Assembly: GCA_003222275.1 (NCBI GenBank)
Contig: QHVJ01000011.1
Coordinates: 1 to 40,714, forward strand
Direction of reading: 5' to 3'
Length of the DNA: 40,714 nucleotides
Origin: Acidobacteriota bacterium
GTDB taxonomy: Bacteria > Acidobacteriota > Vicinamibacteria > Fen-336
A model generated the notes under the pieces. That model searched no databases, had not been told where the DNA came from, and was given only the letters and a program-made list of their open reading frames with translations. Below, piece by piece: positions 1 through 7,866 of the stretch (its first letter is position 1; every line of letters starts with the position of its first letter). A program made the position numbers and the translations under genes.

Positions 1-479
1 CCGCCCCAGCGCACGTAGCCTTCGAAGGTCAGGATGTCGTACTGCTCGTTGAACGTGTTCGTGTCCTTCATCGCGATCTCCTCCCCGTCCCAGATCGCGC
101 AGAAGCCGCGCGTCGACAGCACATAGGCGACGCCGGCGGTATAGCGGTCCGTGTCCCGCACGAGATAGCTGAGGCCGCCCCGGCTGTGGCTGAAGTCGAA
201 CAGCTCCGGATGCTCGTTCTCGACGATGGCGATCGCCTCGTTCACCTGCAGGGCGAAGAACGGCAGCTCGTAGGGACATTTCTCCCCGCTCCCTCCGCCC
301 GGCGGAAGCGGACACGGTGGCGGGGAGGGCGGAAAGCGAGGGACGGTGGGTGGAGGCGACGGCGACGACGCGTCACCTTCGGTCGGCGAATGGGAGTGGC
401 GACACGCGCCTGGGCCCGTCGCGCCCGCCAGCGCCGCCAGGAGCACCCAGGACAGCCGACGCCGTTGCCGGAACCCCAT
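1..479 (-). CDS. Secreted or lipoprotein of unknown function (3' end outside window)
   Basis: An open minus-strand frame runs from an ATG at 479 off the left edge, so only the first ~159 residues are visible. It starts with a basic N-terminus (MGFRQRRRL) and a hydrophobic stretch ending in GPGAC, which could be a poor lipobox or a normal signal peptide. A Ser/Pro-rich linker follows (about residues 25-60). Then comes a compact domain beginning near CPYELPFFALQVNEA and reaching TFEGYVRWG at the window edge. I do not recognise the family. The leader, then low-complexity linker, then folded domain argue for an exported, envelope-tethered protein. It is divergent from the DUF2721 gene, with about 60 bp for both promoters. 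Codon use is GC-rich like the neighbours. The gene is real with good confidence; its function is unknown. Confidence 0.7.
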   Translation of the reverse strand, partial: MGFRQRRRLSWVLLAALAGATGPGACRHSHSPTEGDASSPSPPPTVPRFPPSPPPCPLPPGGGSGEKCPYELPFFALQVNEAIAIVENEHPELFDFSHSRGGLSYLVRDTDRYTAGVAYVLSTRGFCAIWDGEEIAMKDTNTFNEQYDILTFEGYVRWG

Positions 480-542
480 CGAGACTCGGCCCCTATGCTC
501 GAACGAGCAAGAATCCTGCCAGCCGTTGTAAGCTCCCGCGCG

Positions 543-1049
543 ATGCCGCAATCGTCGTTCTCGCTCGACCTGCTGACCGCGATGATCACGCCGGCCGTCC
601 TCATCTCCGCCTGCGGGACGCTGATCTTCTCCACCTCGACCCGGCTCGCGCGCGTGGTGGACCGCGTCCGGGAGCTGACGACGGCGATGGACAACCTCTA
701 CGCGGGAGCGGAGGGCGACTTCCTGGAAGAGCGGCGGGCCGAGGTCGAGCGCCAGCTCTCCATGCACGCGCGCCGCGGCCGGCTGATCCAATGGTCGCTC
801 ACGTCGTACTACGTCTCCCTCGGCCTGTTCGTCGGGTCCGCGGTCGCCATCGGGCTGGTCGCGTTCGTGCAGGTGGCGGTATGGCTGCCGAGCACCCTCG
901 GGGTCCTGGGCACGCTCGCCCTCTTCTACGCCTCGGTGCAGCTCATCAACGAGACCCGGCTGGCCGTGCGCTCGGTCAACGCCGAGATGGCCTTCGCCCT
1001 GAGGCTGCGCGACCTCCACGTCGCGCGGCACCGGGACGGGGAACGCTAG
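543..1049 (+). CDS. DUF2721 family membrane protein
   Basis: A 168-residue protein. Its N-terminus (LLTAMITPAVLISACGTLI) followed by STRLARVVDRVREL is the hallmark of the DUF2721 family of small integral membrane proteins of unknown function. The first hydrophobic helix covers about residues 10-32. An amphipathic charged segment (RVRELTTAMDN to about residue 80) follows, then two more hydrophobic segments near residues 88-135, and a charged C-terminus. The ATG at 543 is preferred because it places the family motif right at the N-terminus; an in-frame ATG at 495 would add 16 residues not expected in the family. No convincing Shine-Dalgarno is visible. The next gene follows after only 8 bp, so the two are probably co-transcribed. 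The biochemical role is not known. Confidence 0.82.
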   Translation: MPQSSFSLDLLTAMITPAVLISACGTLIFSTSTRLARVVDRVRELTTAMDNLYAGAEGDFLEERRAEVERQLSMHARRGRLIQWSLTSYYVSLGLFVGSAVAIGLVAFVQVAVWLPSTLGVLGTLALFYASVQLINETRLAVRSVNAEMAFALRLRDLHVARHRDGER

Positions 1050-1057
1050 CTCCTTCG

Positions 1058-1933
1058 ATGCCCCCGCGCCTCGGCGCGTTCCTGGCCGTCGTGTTCTGGG
1101 GCCTGTCCTTCGTGGCCACCAAGGCCGCTTTGCGCGAGCTGTCTCCCATCACCCTCATCGCCACGCGCTTCGCGCTCGGCTTGGCGCTGCTGCTCGCCCT
1201 CCTGCGGGCGCGTCACGTCGCGCTGCTGCCTCCGCGCGACGCATGGCCCGCCCTGGCGCTGATGGGCTTCGTCGGCGTGTTCGTGCACCAGCTCCTGCAG
1301 TCGTTCGCGTTGACGATGACGGGCGCGATCAACGCCGGGTGGCTCATCGGGCTCACGCCCCTGTGGTCGGCGGCCCTGTCCGCGTGGCTGCTCCGCGAGC
1401 GCTTTCCTCCCGCCAAGGTCGGGGGCCTCGCCCTCGGCTTCGCGGGCGCGGCGCTGGTGGTGACGCGCGGGCGGCTCGGAGCGGCCGGGCTCGCCGTGCC
1501 GGCCACCCGCGGCGACCTGCTGATCCTGGTCAGCACGCTCAACTGGGCGATCTATACCGTCCTCGGCCACCCGGTGCTGAAGCGGCTCGGGGCCACGCGC
1601 GCCACCGCCGGCGCGCTCCTCTTCGGCTGGCTGATGCTGCTGCCGCTGTTCGTGGTTCGAGGGGGCTGGCGGGAATACGCGGGCCTGTCGCTGGCGGGGT
1701 GGGGAGCGGTGCTCTTCCTGGGGATCGCCTGCTCGGGGCTGGGCTATCTCTTCTGGTACGGCGCGCTCGAGAAGGTCCCGGCCTCGGCGGTGTCCGCGCT
1801 CCTCTACCTGGAGCCGCTGGTCACGCTCGCCGCCGGCGTCGCGCTCCTCGGCGAGGCCGTTCACCTCACGACGGTCGCCGGCGGGCTGATGGTGCTGGCC
1901 GGCGTGTTCCTCGTCGAGCGCGCCGGCTCCTGA
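1058..1933 (+). CDS. EamA/DMT-family transporter
   Basis: A 291-residue polytopic protein with about ten hydrophobic segments in two repeated halves, the usual EamA (DUF6) drug/metabolite transporter architecture. The start of the first repeat (VFWGLSFVATKAALRELSP) and the second-half segments (NWAIYTVLGHPVLKRLG, ASAVSALLYLEPLVTLAAG) are typical. It probably exports or imports a small metabolite across the inner membrane; the substrate cannot be read from sequence. The ATG at 1058 gives the standard family length; the open frame extends upstream but that part is not family-like. It lies 8 bp after the DUF2721 gene. Its stop is separated by a single base from the stop of the convergent M2 peptidase gene, leaving no room for a terminator. 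Confidence 0.88.
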   Translation: MPPRLGAFLAVVFWGLSFVATKAALRELSPITLIATRFALGLALLLALLRARHVALLPPRDAWPALALMGFVGVFVHQLLQSFALTMTGAINAGWLIGLTPLWSAALSAWLLRERFPPAKVGGLALGFAGAALVVTRGRLGAAGLAVPATRGDLLILVSTLNWAIYTVLGHPVLKRLGATRATAGALLFGWLMLLPLFVVRGGWREYAGLSLAGWGAVLFLGIACSGLGYLFWYGALEKVPASAVSALLYLEPLVTLAAGVALLGEAVHLTTVAGGLMVLAGVFLVERAGS

Positions 1934-1934
1934 T

Positions 1935-3833
1935 CTACCAGCCCACCGGGTGGCCGGCGTTCTGCTCGTCCAGCCACTTCTTCAAGGGCGCAAAGTAGTC
2001 GGCGATCGCGGTCGCGTCCATCTCGCGCTGGCCGGTCAGGGCCTCGAGCGCATCCGGCCACGGCCGGCTCTGCCCCATCGCCAGCATCTTCTCCAGCCGG
2101 CGGCCTACCTCCTTGTCGTCGTAGATCGAGCAGCGGTTCAGCGGCCCCGTCTGGCGGGCGGCCTGGCACAGGGCGCGGTGGAACTGGAACTGGAGGATGT
2201 CCGCGAGGAAGTAGCGCGAGTAGGGAACGTTGGCGGCCACGTGGTACTTGGCGCCGGGATCGAAATCGGCCTCGCTGCGCGGCACGGGCGGCGATACGCC
2301 CTGATACCTCTCGCGCAGCGACCACCACGTGGCGTTGTAGTTGGCGGGGCTCACCTCGCCGGCGAAGACCTTCCAGCGCCACTCGTCGACGAGGAGGCCG
2401 AAGGGCAGGAAGGCGAGCTTGTCGAGTGCCATCTGCAGGAGGAGGCCGATGTCCTTCGAGGGGTCGGGCTCCGCGTCGACGAGGGCGAGCTGCTTCAAGT
2501 AGCGCGGGGTGATGCTGAGGGCGATGGTGTCGCCGATCGCCTCGTGGAAGCCGTCGTTGGCGCTGTCGCGGAAGAGGAACGGCTGCTTGTCGTACGCGCG
2601 CTGGTAGAAGTTGTGGCCCAGCTCGTGGTGGACGGTGCGGAAGTCCTCGGCCGTGATCTCGATGCACATCTTGATGCGCAGGTCCTCGACGTTGTCGACG
2701 TCCCACGCGCTGGCGTGGCAGACGACCTCCCGGTCCCGCGGCTTGACGAAGAGCGACCGCTCCCAGAACGTGGCGGGCAGGGGCGCGAAGCCGAGCGATA
2801 CGAAGAAGCGCTCGCCATAACGGACCATCTCCTTCGCGTCGACGCCCTTGACCTTGAGCCGGGCGGTCAGGTCGTAGCCGGGGTCCGCGTCCTTCGGCGC
2901 CACCACCGGGTAGATGTTCCCCCACTCCTGGGCCCACATGTTCCCGAGCAGGTGCGCGGGGATCGGGCCTCTCTCGGGCACCATGTCGGGCCCGTACTTC
3001 TCGCGCAGCTTCCAGCGGACGTACGAATGAAGCGAGACGTAGAGCGGACGCACCTGCTGCCAGAGCCGGTCCAGCTCCTGCGCGAACGCGTCGGGCGGCA
3101 TGTCGTACTTCGAGCGCCACATGGCGCCCATGTCGGCGAAGCCCAGCTCGCGGGCGCCTTTGTTGCCGAGCTCGACGTAGCGCGTGAAGTCCTTCCGCAT
3201 CGGCGGCGAGATCGTGTGCCAGCCGATCCAGGCGTCCTCGAGCTCCTTCGGATCGCGGCTCTCGGCCAGGATGCGCTCGAGGGCGTTGATGTCCAAACAG
3301 TCGTCAGCGCGGCTCCGGAGTGAATCCGTCGCCGCGCCTTGAGCGGAGGGGGCCTCCGGCCCCCCCGGACCCGCCGGAGGCGTGCGGCACCACTTGCCCT
3401 TCCCGTACGTGCCTTCCATCCCGGCCACGATACGGGTCAGCTCCTCGGCGTCCTTGGGGTTGCTGGGAGCGGGCAGGGTCAGGGCCAGCTTCAGGAGCTT
3501 CAGCTTCCGCGCGACGTCCTCGGGGAGCCTCAGGTCGTCGAAGCGCGTGGCGGCCTTGGCATAGGAGACGGTCGCGGAGATGGCGCGCTGGTTGGCCTGG
3601 GCCGCGAGGATCTCGGTGTCGTCGGTGATGTAGGTGGACTTGACCCAGTCCGCCCGGTTCGACTCGTTCGCCAGCTCGAGCAGCCGCGCCTCGGCCTCGT
3701 CCACGAACGCGCGCGCCTCCTCGGCCGTCGCGGTCCGGGCCGCCGGCTTCGGGCTCACGGGCCGGCGAACCTCGTCCGCACGCGCGGCGAGGCCGCCGCA
3801 GAGGAGCAAGGCGATCGAGGTGGCGCGAACCAC
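1935..3833 (-). CDS. Peptidase family M2 (ACE-like) zinc metallopeptidase
   Basis: A 632-residue exported protein of the angiotensin-converting-enzyme family, a zinc dipeptidyl carboxypeptidase. A short leader (SIALLLCGGLAARAD) suggests transport to the periplasm. The zinc site is complete: HELGH at about residues 403-407 and the third ligand glutamate in GFHEAIGD at about 431. Length matches bacterial M2 peptidases. Between two cysteines (C149 and C179), where ACE-type enzymes have a short disulfide loop, there is an unusual Gly/Pro/Ala-rich insertion of roughly 25 residues. The start is GTG at 3833; no strong Shine-Dalgarno is visible. It is the last gene of the minus-strand run beginning at 9558, separated from the DUF4097 gene by a repeat element, and meets the DMT gene stop-to-stop. 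Its physiological substrate is unknown; peptide scavenging is the usual guess. Confidence 0.93.
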   Translation of the reverse strand: MVRATSIALLLCGGLAARADEVRRPVSPKPAARTATAEEARAFVDEAEARLLELANESNRADWVKSTYITDDTEILAAQANQRAISATVSYAKAATRFDDLRLPEDVARKLKLLKLALTLPAPSNPKDAEELTRIVAGMEGTYGKGKWCRTPPAGPGGPEAPSAQGAATDSLRSRADDCLDINALERILAESRDPKELEDAWIGWHTISPPMRKDFTRYVELGNKGARELGFADMGAMWRSKYDMPPDAFAQELDRLWQQVRPLYVSLHSYVRWKLREKYGPDMVPERGPIPAHLLGNMWAQEWGNIYPVVAPKDADPGYDLTARLKVKGVDAKEMVRYGERFFVSLGFAPLPATFWERSLFVKPRDREVVCHASAWDVDNVEDLRIKMCIEITAEDFRTVHHELGHNFYQRAYDKQPFLFRDSANDGFHEAIGDTIALSITPRYLKQLALVDAEPDPSKDIGLLLQMALDKLAFLPFGLLVDEWRWKVFAGEVSPANYNATWWSLRERYQGVSPPVPRSEADFDPGAKYHVAANVPYSRYFLADILQFQFHRALCQAARQTGPLNRCSIYDDKEVGRRLEKMLAMGQSRPWPDALEALTGQREMDATAIADYFAPLKKWLDEQNAGHPVGW

Positions 3834-3852
3834 TCTCGAAGGATAGCAGTTG

Positions 3853-3905
3853 TCTCTGTTCTCTGCGGCCTCTGCGCGGTCCTCGGCGGCCTCTGCGTTT
3901 GAAAG
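3853..3905 (-). repeat. CGCAGAGG-type repeat copy, 3' of the DUF4097 gene
   Basis: Directly after the stop codon of the minus-strand DUF4097 gene, the coding-strand sequence reads CTTTCAAACGCAGAGG and continues as imperfect units of GCCGCAGAG/GCGCAGAGG. The same element appears near 11315-11427, 12637-12682 and 21992-22179. It begins within a few bases of the stop codon, and its orientation relative to the gene end matches the other gene-end copies. It could act as an RNA 3'-end structure or simply be a dispersed intergenic repeat. Confidence 0.75.
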
Positions 3906-4751
3906 CTAGAGCCGCTGCAGGTGGATCGACCCGTCTCCGGTCTGGACGCGCAGCGGCGGGCCGCCGGCGCCGAGCTTGCCCCGCACGCTGGAAGTGCTGA
4001 TCGAGCCCGCCACGGTGACGGGGAAATCCAGCGTGATGTGGCCGTCGCCGGTGTGGGCGTCCAGCTCCGCGCTCAGGTCGTCCGGCAGGCGCAGCGTGAT
4101 GCCCCCGTCGCCGCTGCGCAGCGTCCACGCCCCGCTGACCTTCGAGCCGCGCTCGACCTCGGCCTGGATCCCGCCGTCGCCCGTCCGCAGTTCGAGGACG
4201 TCGAAGCGGCCGCGGACGTCCATCTGGCCGTCGCCGGTATCGGCCTCGAGCCGGCCGTCGAGCCCCGTGGCCCGGATCGAGCCGTCGCCCGTGTGCAGCC
4301 GGATCTCGCCCTGCAGGCCGTCGGCGGTGATGCTCCCGTCGCCCGTGAAGATGCGGAGGCGGCCCGAGACCGGCTGCACGCTAACGCTGCCGTCGCCGGT
4401 GCGGATGTCGAGGTCGGCCTCCCGCGGCACCTGGAGGGTCACCTTGATCTCCCGGTGGCCGAAGTTCATTCCCCAGTTGTCGTGCGGCACCCGTACCTCG
4501 ATGTCCACGCGGTCTCCCGCCTGGCTCTCCGTGACCACCACCTCGTCCGGCCCCAGGCGCCAGCCGCGCGTGGTCACGCGAGCGCCGATCTCACGCCGGT
4601 CGCTGGCCTCGATCTGCACGCTCCCGTCGTCGGTCGTCACGTGCAGCTCGGGACGTCCCTTGAGCGCGTATTGATGGGTCCACTCGTCGCCGCGGACGGG
4701 AACGGCGGGAAGGAGAAGGAGCCCCAGCCCGGCCAGCCATGCCTTGCGCAT
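3906..4751 (-). CDS. Exported DUF4097 (TGDGS-repeat) beta-strand protein
   Basis: A 281-residue protein with a clear signal peptide (KAWLAGLGLLLLPAVPVRG). About nine short beta-strand repeats follow, each built round T/S-G-D-G-S/G-[IV], e.g. TTDDGSVQIEA, RTGDGSVSVQPV, FTGDGSITADGL and HTGDGSIRATGL. This is the DUF4097/DUF4098-like adhesin fold, predicted to form a right-handed beta-helix or solenoid on the cell surface or in the periplasm. Its function is not established; members are often linked to envelope stress or membrane-associated regulators. The ATG at 4751 is well supported by AGGAGG about 7 bp upstream. It lies 63 bp after the ABC exporter stop and is probably in the same transcript. 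No cysteines or catalytic motif are apparent. Confidence 0.85.
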   Translation of the reverse strand: MRKAWLAGLGLLLLPAVPVRGDEWTHQYALKGRPELHVTTDDGSVQIEASDRREIGARVTTRGWRLGPDEVVVTESQAGDRVDIEVRVPHDNWGMNFGHREIKVTLQVPREADLDIRTGDGSVSVQPVSGRLRIFTGDGSITADGLQGEIRLHTGDGSIRATGLDGRLEADTGDGQMDVRGRFDVLELRTGDGGIQAEVERGSKVSGAWTLRSGDGGITLRLPDDLSAELDAHTGDGHITLDFPVTVAGSISTSSVRGKLGAGGPPLRVQTGDGSIHLQRL

Positions 4752-4814
4752 ACTTCTGCCTCCTGTTTGTCGCCCTCTGAGACGCGCCGGCAGGCCGGAA
4801 GGTTCAAATATCTT

Positions 4815-6758
4815 CTATCCGCCGCCTCCGAGCAGGCCGCCCAGGCCTCCGCCGCCGGAGGGCCCGGAGGCGGACTCCGCCTCCAGTCCTTCCGCCGGCT
4901 TGCCCTCGCCGGGGGGTTTGTCGCCTTCGCCGGGCGCGAGGAAGAGGTTGGATTCGACGCCGTGCTGCTTCGTGTACATCTCGTAGTACCGGCCACCCCG
5001 CGCCAGCAGCTCGGCATGCGTCCCGCGCTCGACCACCTCTCCCTGCTCCACGACCAGGATCTGGTCGGCACGGCGGATCGTCGACAGCCGGTGGGCGATC
5101 ACGAAGGTCGTGCGGCCCCGAAGCAGATGGCCGAGTCCCTCCTGGATGAGCGCCTCCGACTCGGAATCGAGGCTGGAGGTGGCCTCGTCGAGGATCAGGA
5201 TGCGCGGGTCGGCGAGGATGGCGCGCGCGATGGAGACGCGCTGGCGCTGGCCCCCCGAAAGCTTCACCCCGCGCTCCCCGACCACGGTGTCGTAGCCTTC
5301 CGGAAGCGCCTCGGCGAACTCGTCGACGCGAGCGATCCGGCACGCGTCGAGCACCTGCGCTTCCGTAGCGTCGGGCCGCGCGAAGGCCACGTTCTCGCGG
5401 ATGCTCCCGTCGAAGAGGAAGGTGTCCTGCAGGACGACGCCGAGCTGCGTCCGGTAGGACTCGAGGCGGACCGTGGAGAGGTCGATGCCGTCCACCAGCA
5501 CCCGGCCCTCGGAGGGCGCGTGGAAGGCGGCCACCAGGCCGATGATCGTCGACTTGCCCGATCCCGAAGGGCCCACGAGCGCGGTCACGGTGCCCGGCTG
5601 CGATCGGAAGGACACGCCCTTGAGGACCGGCTGGCCGGGCTCGTAGGCGAACCTCACTTCCTCGAAGGCAACCTCCCCGCGCAGGCGGCCGAGCGTCTCC
5701 GTGCGCCGCGGGTCCTGGTCTTCCGGCCGTTCCCGCAGCACCTCCCGCGTCCGCTCGAGCCCGGCCACGGCCTCGGTGAGCTGGGTGCCGATGGCGACCA
5801 CCTGGAAGAGCGGCGCCACCAGGAAGCCGAGGAGCATCGTGTAGGTGAAGAAGCCGCCGAGCGTGAGCGTGCCGGCGAGGATCTGCCGCGCGCCGACGTA
5901 CATCACCGACGCCCCGACCAGCCCCAGGAGCAGCGTCGAGGACAGGCCCATGACCGAGGTGGAGGTCAGGGTCTTCAGCACGTTCGTCAGCAGGCGCCCC
6001 ACCCCGGTGCCGAACACCTCGGCCTCCCGCGACTCCGCGTGGTAACCCTTCACGACCCGCACGCCGCCGAGCGACTCCGTGAGCCGCCCCGTCACCTCGG
6101 CGTAGATCTTGCCCCGCTCGCGGAAGATGGGCCGCAGCACGCCGAAGGCCCGGTAAAGCACCACGCTGAAGGCGCCCAGCGCGGCCACCGTGACCAGCGT
6201 CATCACCGGGCTGATGCGCAGCATGAGGATGAGGGCCAGCACCGCGGTGAGCAGGCCGCCGGCGAACTCCACCAGCCCGGTGCCGATGAGGTTCCGGACT
6301 CCTTCGACGTCGCTCATGATCCGCGAGACGAGGCTGCCGGTCTTGTTGATGTCGTAGTACGCGACCGGCAGCCGCCCGATGTGGGCCTGCACCTGCTTGC
6401 GCATGTCGGCGATGAGCCGCTGCGCCGCCTTGGAGAGGAGCTGCGTGAGGGCGAAGGAGGTGATGGCCTGGACGATGGTGGCCGCCACCACGGCGCCGAC
6501 GATGGGAAGGAGCAGCTCCCGGCGTCCCTTGCTGAGAACGTCGTCGATCAGGTACTTGGTGGATGCGGGCAGCACGAGGCCGGCCACGCGGTTGATCGCC
6601 ATCAGGCCGAAGCCGCCGAGCAGCAGCCATCGCCGCGGCCGCACCAGGACCCACAGGTCGGGGAGCATCGCGCGCAGCTGCTCCCCGCTCAGGCGCTTCC
6701 GCTCTTCCGCGGCTCCCGCCCGGCGGCCGCGATGCCCACGCTCGGACCTCGCGCCCAT
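4815..6758 (-). CDS. ABC exporter, fused permease and ATPase (MsbA/BmrA-like)
   Basis: A 647-residue half-transporter of the type I ABC exporter class, working as a homodimer in the inner membrane. The N-terminal half has six transmembrane helices, with the first near LLLGGFGLMAINRVAGLVLP. The C-terminal ATPase carries Walker A GPSGSGKST, the Q-loop (VLQDTFLFDGS), the signature LSGGQRQR, Walker B ILILDEATSSLD and the H-loop VIAHRLST. All catalytic residues are present. The substrate is not readable; lipids or hydrophobic compounds are common for this group. The ATG at 6758 is chosen over a GTG at 6791, which would overlap metX by 13 nt, because it has GGGGAC a suitable distance upstream. The C-terminus is an odd Gly-rich tail (GGGGLGGLLGGGG). 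It follows metX by 20 bp, so they are likely co-transcribed. Confidence 0.93.
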   Translation of the reverse strand: MGARSERGHRGRRAGAAEERKRLSGEQLRAMLPDLWVLVRPRRWLLLGGFGLMAINRVAGLVLPASTKYLIDDVLSKGRRELLLPIVGAVVAATIVQAITSFALTQLLSKAAQRLIADMRKQVQAHIGRLPVAYYDINKTGSLVSRIMSDVEGVRNLIGTGLVEFAGGLLTAVLALILMLRISPVMTLVTVAALGAFSVVLYRAFGVLRPIFRERGKIYAEVTGRLTESLGGVRVVKGYHAESREAEVFGTGVGRLLTNVLKTLTSTSVMGLSSTLLLGLVGASVMYVGARQILAGTLTLGGFFTYTMLLGFLVAPLFQVVAIGTQLTEAVAGLERTREVLRERPEDQDPRRTETLGRLRGEVAFEEVRFAYEPGQPVLKGVSFRSQPGTVTALVGPSGSGKSTIIGLVAAFHAPSEGRVLVDGIDLSTVRLESYRTQLGVVLQDTFLFDGSIRENVAFARPDATEAQVLDACRIARVDEFAEALPEGYDTVVGERGVKLSGGQRQRVSIARAILADPRILILDEATSSLDSESEALIQEGLGHLLRGRTTFVIAHRLSTIRRADQILVVEQGEVVERGTHAELLARGGRYYEMYTKQHGVESNLFLAPGEGDKPPGEGKPAEGLEAESASGPSGGGGLGGLLGGGG

Positions 6759-6778
6759 GCCGGTCGTCCCCGGCCCCC

Positions 6779-7828
6779 TCAATCCGGGCACAGGAACTCC
6801 GCGATCACCGGACCGAACCGGTCCATGTCCACGAGGAACGAGTCATGGCCCTGGATGGACGGCAGCCGCGCCATCGTCACGCGGCGTCCGGCACTGGCGA
6901 GGATACGGGCGATCTCCCCCTGCTGGTCGATCGGGAACAGGAAGTCGGTCTCGACGCCGACCACGAGCGTCCGCTCCGCGCGGATCCGGCCCAGGCCCGT
7001 CTCCACCGAGCCCCCGTGCTCGGCGACGTCGAAGAGGTCCATGGCGCGCGAAAGATAGAGGTAGCAGTTCGCGTCGAAGGAGCGCGCGAACTTCTGGGCG
7101 TGCATCTCGAGGTAGGCCTCGATCTCGAACTCGGGGCCGAACATCTCCGTCGGCCCCGCCCCTGAGATCCGCTCTCGCCCGAACCGCTCTCGCCACTCCT
7201 GGGCCGATCGGTAGGTGATGAGGCCGAGCTTGCGCGCGAGCCGCAGGCCGGTCTCCGGCCCCCGGTCCGGCGGGTAGTCTCCCTTCCGCCATTCGGGATC
7301 GCTGCGGATGCACTCCCGCTGCAGTGAGCGGATGGCGGTGGCGAACGGCGTGGCGCGAGTGGCGGAGGAGATCGTGACCAGGTCCCTTACGTCGTCGGGG
7401 AACAGGATCGCGTAGGCGAGTGCCGTCATCCCGCCGAGCGACGGACCCACGACCGCCCGCAGCCGCCCAAGCCCGACCTGCTCCAGCGTGGCGTGGGCAG
7501 CGGCGGCGATGTCCTCGAGGGTGAGGACGGGGAACTTCAGGCGATACCGCTCGCCGGTGCGCGGATCGATGGAGGCCGGGCCGGTCGAGCCGTGGCAGCT
7601 CCCGAGCGAGTTCACGCACACGACGTGGAAGCGGTTCGTGTCGATGGCCTGGCCGGGGCCGATCATCTCCTCCCACCAGCCGGGCGTGGGATCCTCGGCC
7701 GACGAGCGGGCGTGGGCGCCGGGCGAGAGCCCGGTGAGGATGAGCACTGCGTTGTCTTTCGCGGGTGAGAGCGCGCCCCACGTCTCGTAGACGACGTCCA
7801 CCTCCGGCAGGACGCCGCCGCAGCGCAT
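6779..7828 (-). CDS. metX: MetX-type alpha/beta-hydrolase acyltransferase (homoserine O-acetyltransferase or serine O-succinyltransferase)
   Basis: An alpha/beta-hydrolase acyltransferase of the MetX family, which activates the hydroxyl of homoserine (methionine pathway) or serine (cysteine pathway) using an acyl-CoA. The nucleophile elbow GPSLGGM, the aspartate in ETDFLFP and the histidine in GHDSFLVD form the catalytic triad. The conserved NSLGSCHGSTGPAS block and the CYLYLSRAMD segment resemble, from memory, the Xanthomonas-type enzymes re-assigned as L-serine O-succinyltransferases more than classical NVLGGCQGTTGP homoserine acetyltransferases. Substrate is therefore uncertain. The only ATG, at 7828, lies inside the family's N-terminal block: upstream in-frame codons read RLPGPFT, as in homologues. 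A CTG at 7870 overlapping the upstream TGA could be the true start. It sits between the TPR gene and the ABC exporter. Confidence 0.88.
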   Translation of the reverse strand: MRCGGVLPEVDVVYETWGALSPAKDNAVLILTGLSPGAHARSSAEDPTPGWWEEMIGPGQAIDTNRFHVVCVNSLGSCHGSTGPASIDPRTGERYRLKFPVLTLEDIAAAAHATLEQVGLGRLRAVVGPSLGGMTALAYAILFPDDVRDLVTISSATRATPFATAIRSLQRECIRSDPEWRKGDYPPDRGPETGLRLARKLGLITYRSAQEWRERFGRERISGAGPTEMFGPEFEIEAYLEMHAQKFARSFDANCYLYLSRAMDLFDVAEHGGSVETGLGRIRAERTLVVGVETDFLFPIDQQGEIARILASAGRRVTMARLPSIQGHDSFLVDMDRFGPVIAEFLCPD

Positions 7829-7866
7829 GGTGAATGGACCGGGAAGACGGACGCTGTTGCGGGCGG

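Noticed and set aside
3921..7058. A 3.1-kb open plus-strand frame opposite the DUF4097, ABC exporter and metX genes
   Set aside because: Antisense shadow with no recognisable domain; the minus-strand genes have complete catalytic motifs and ribosome sites.
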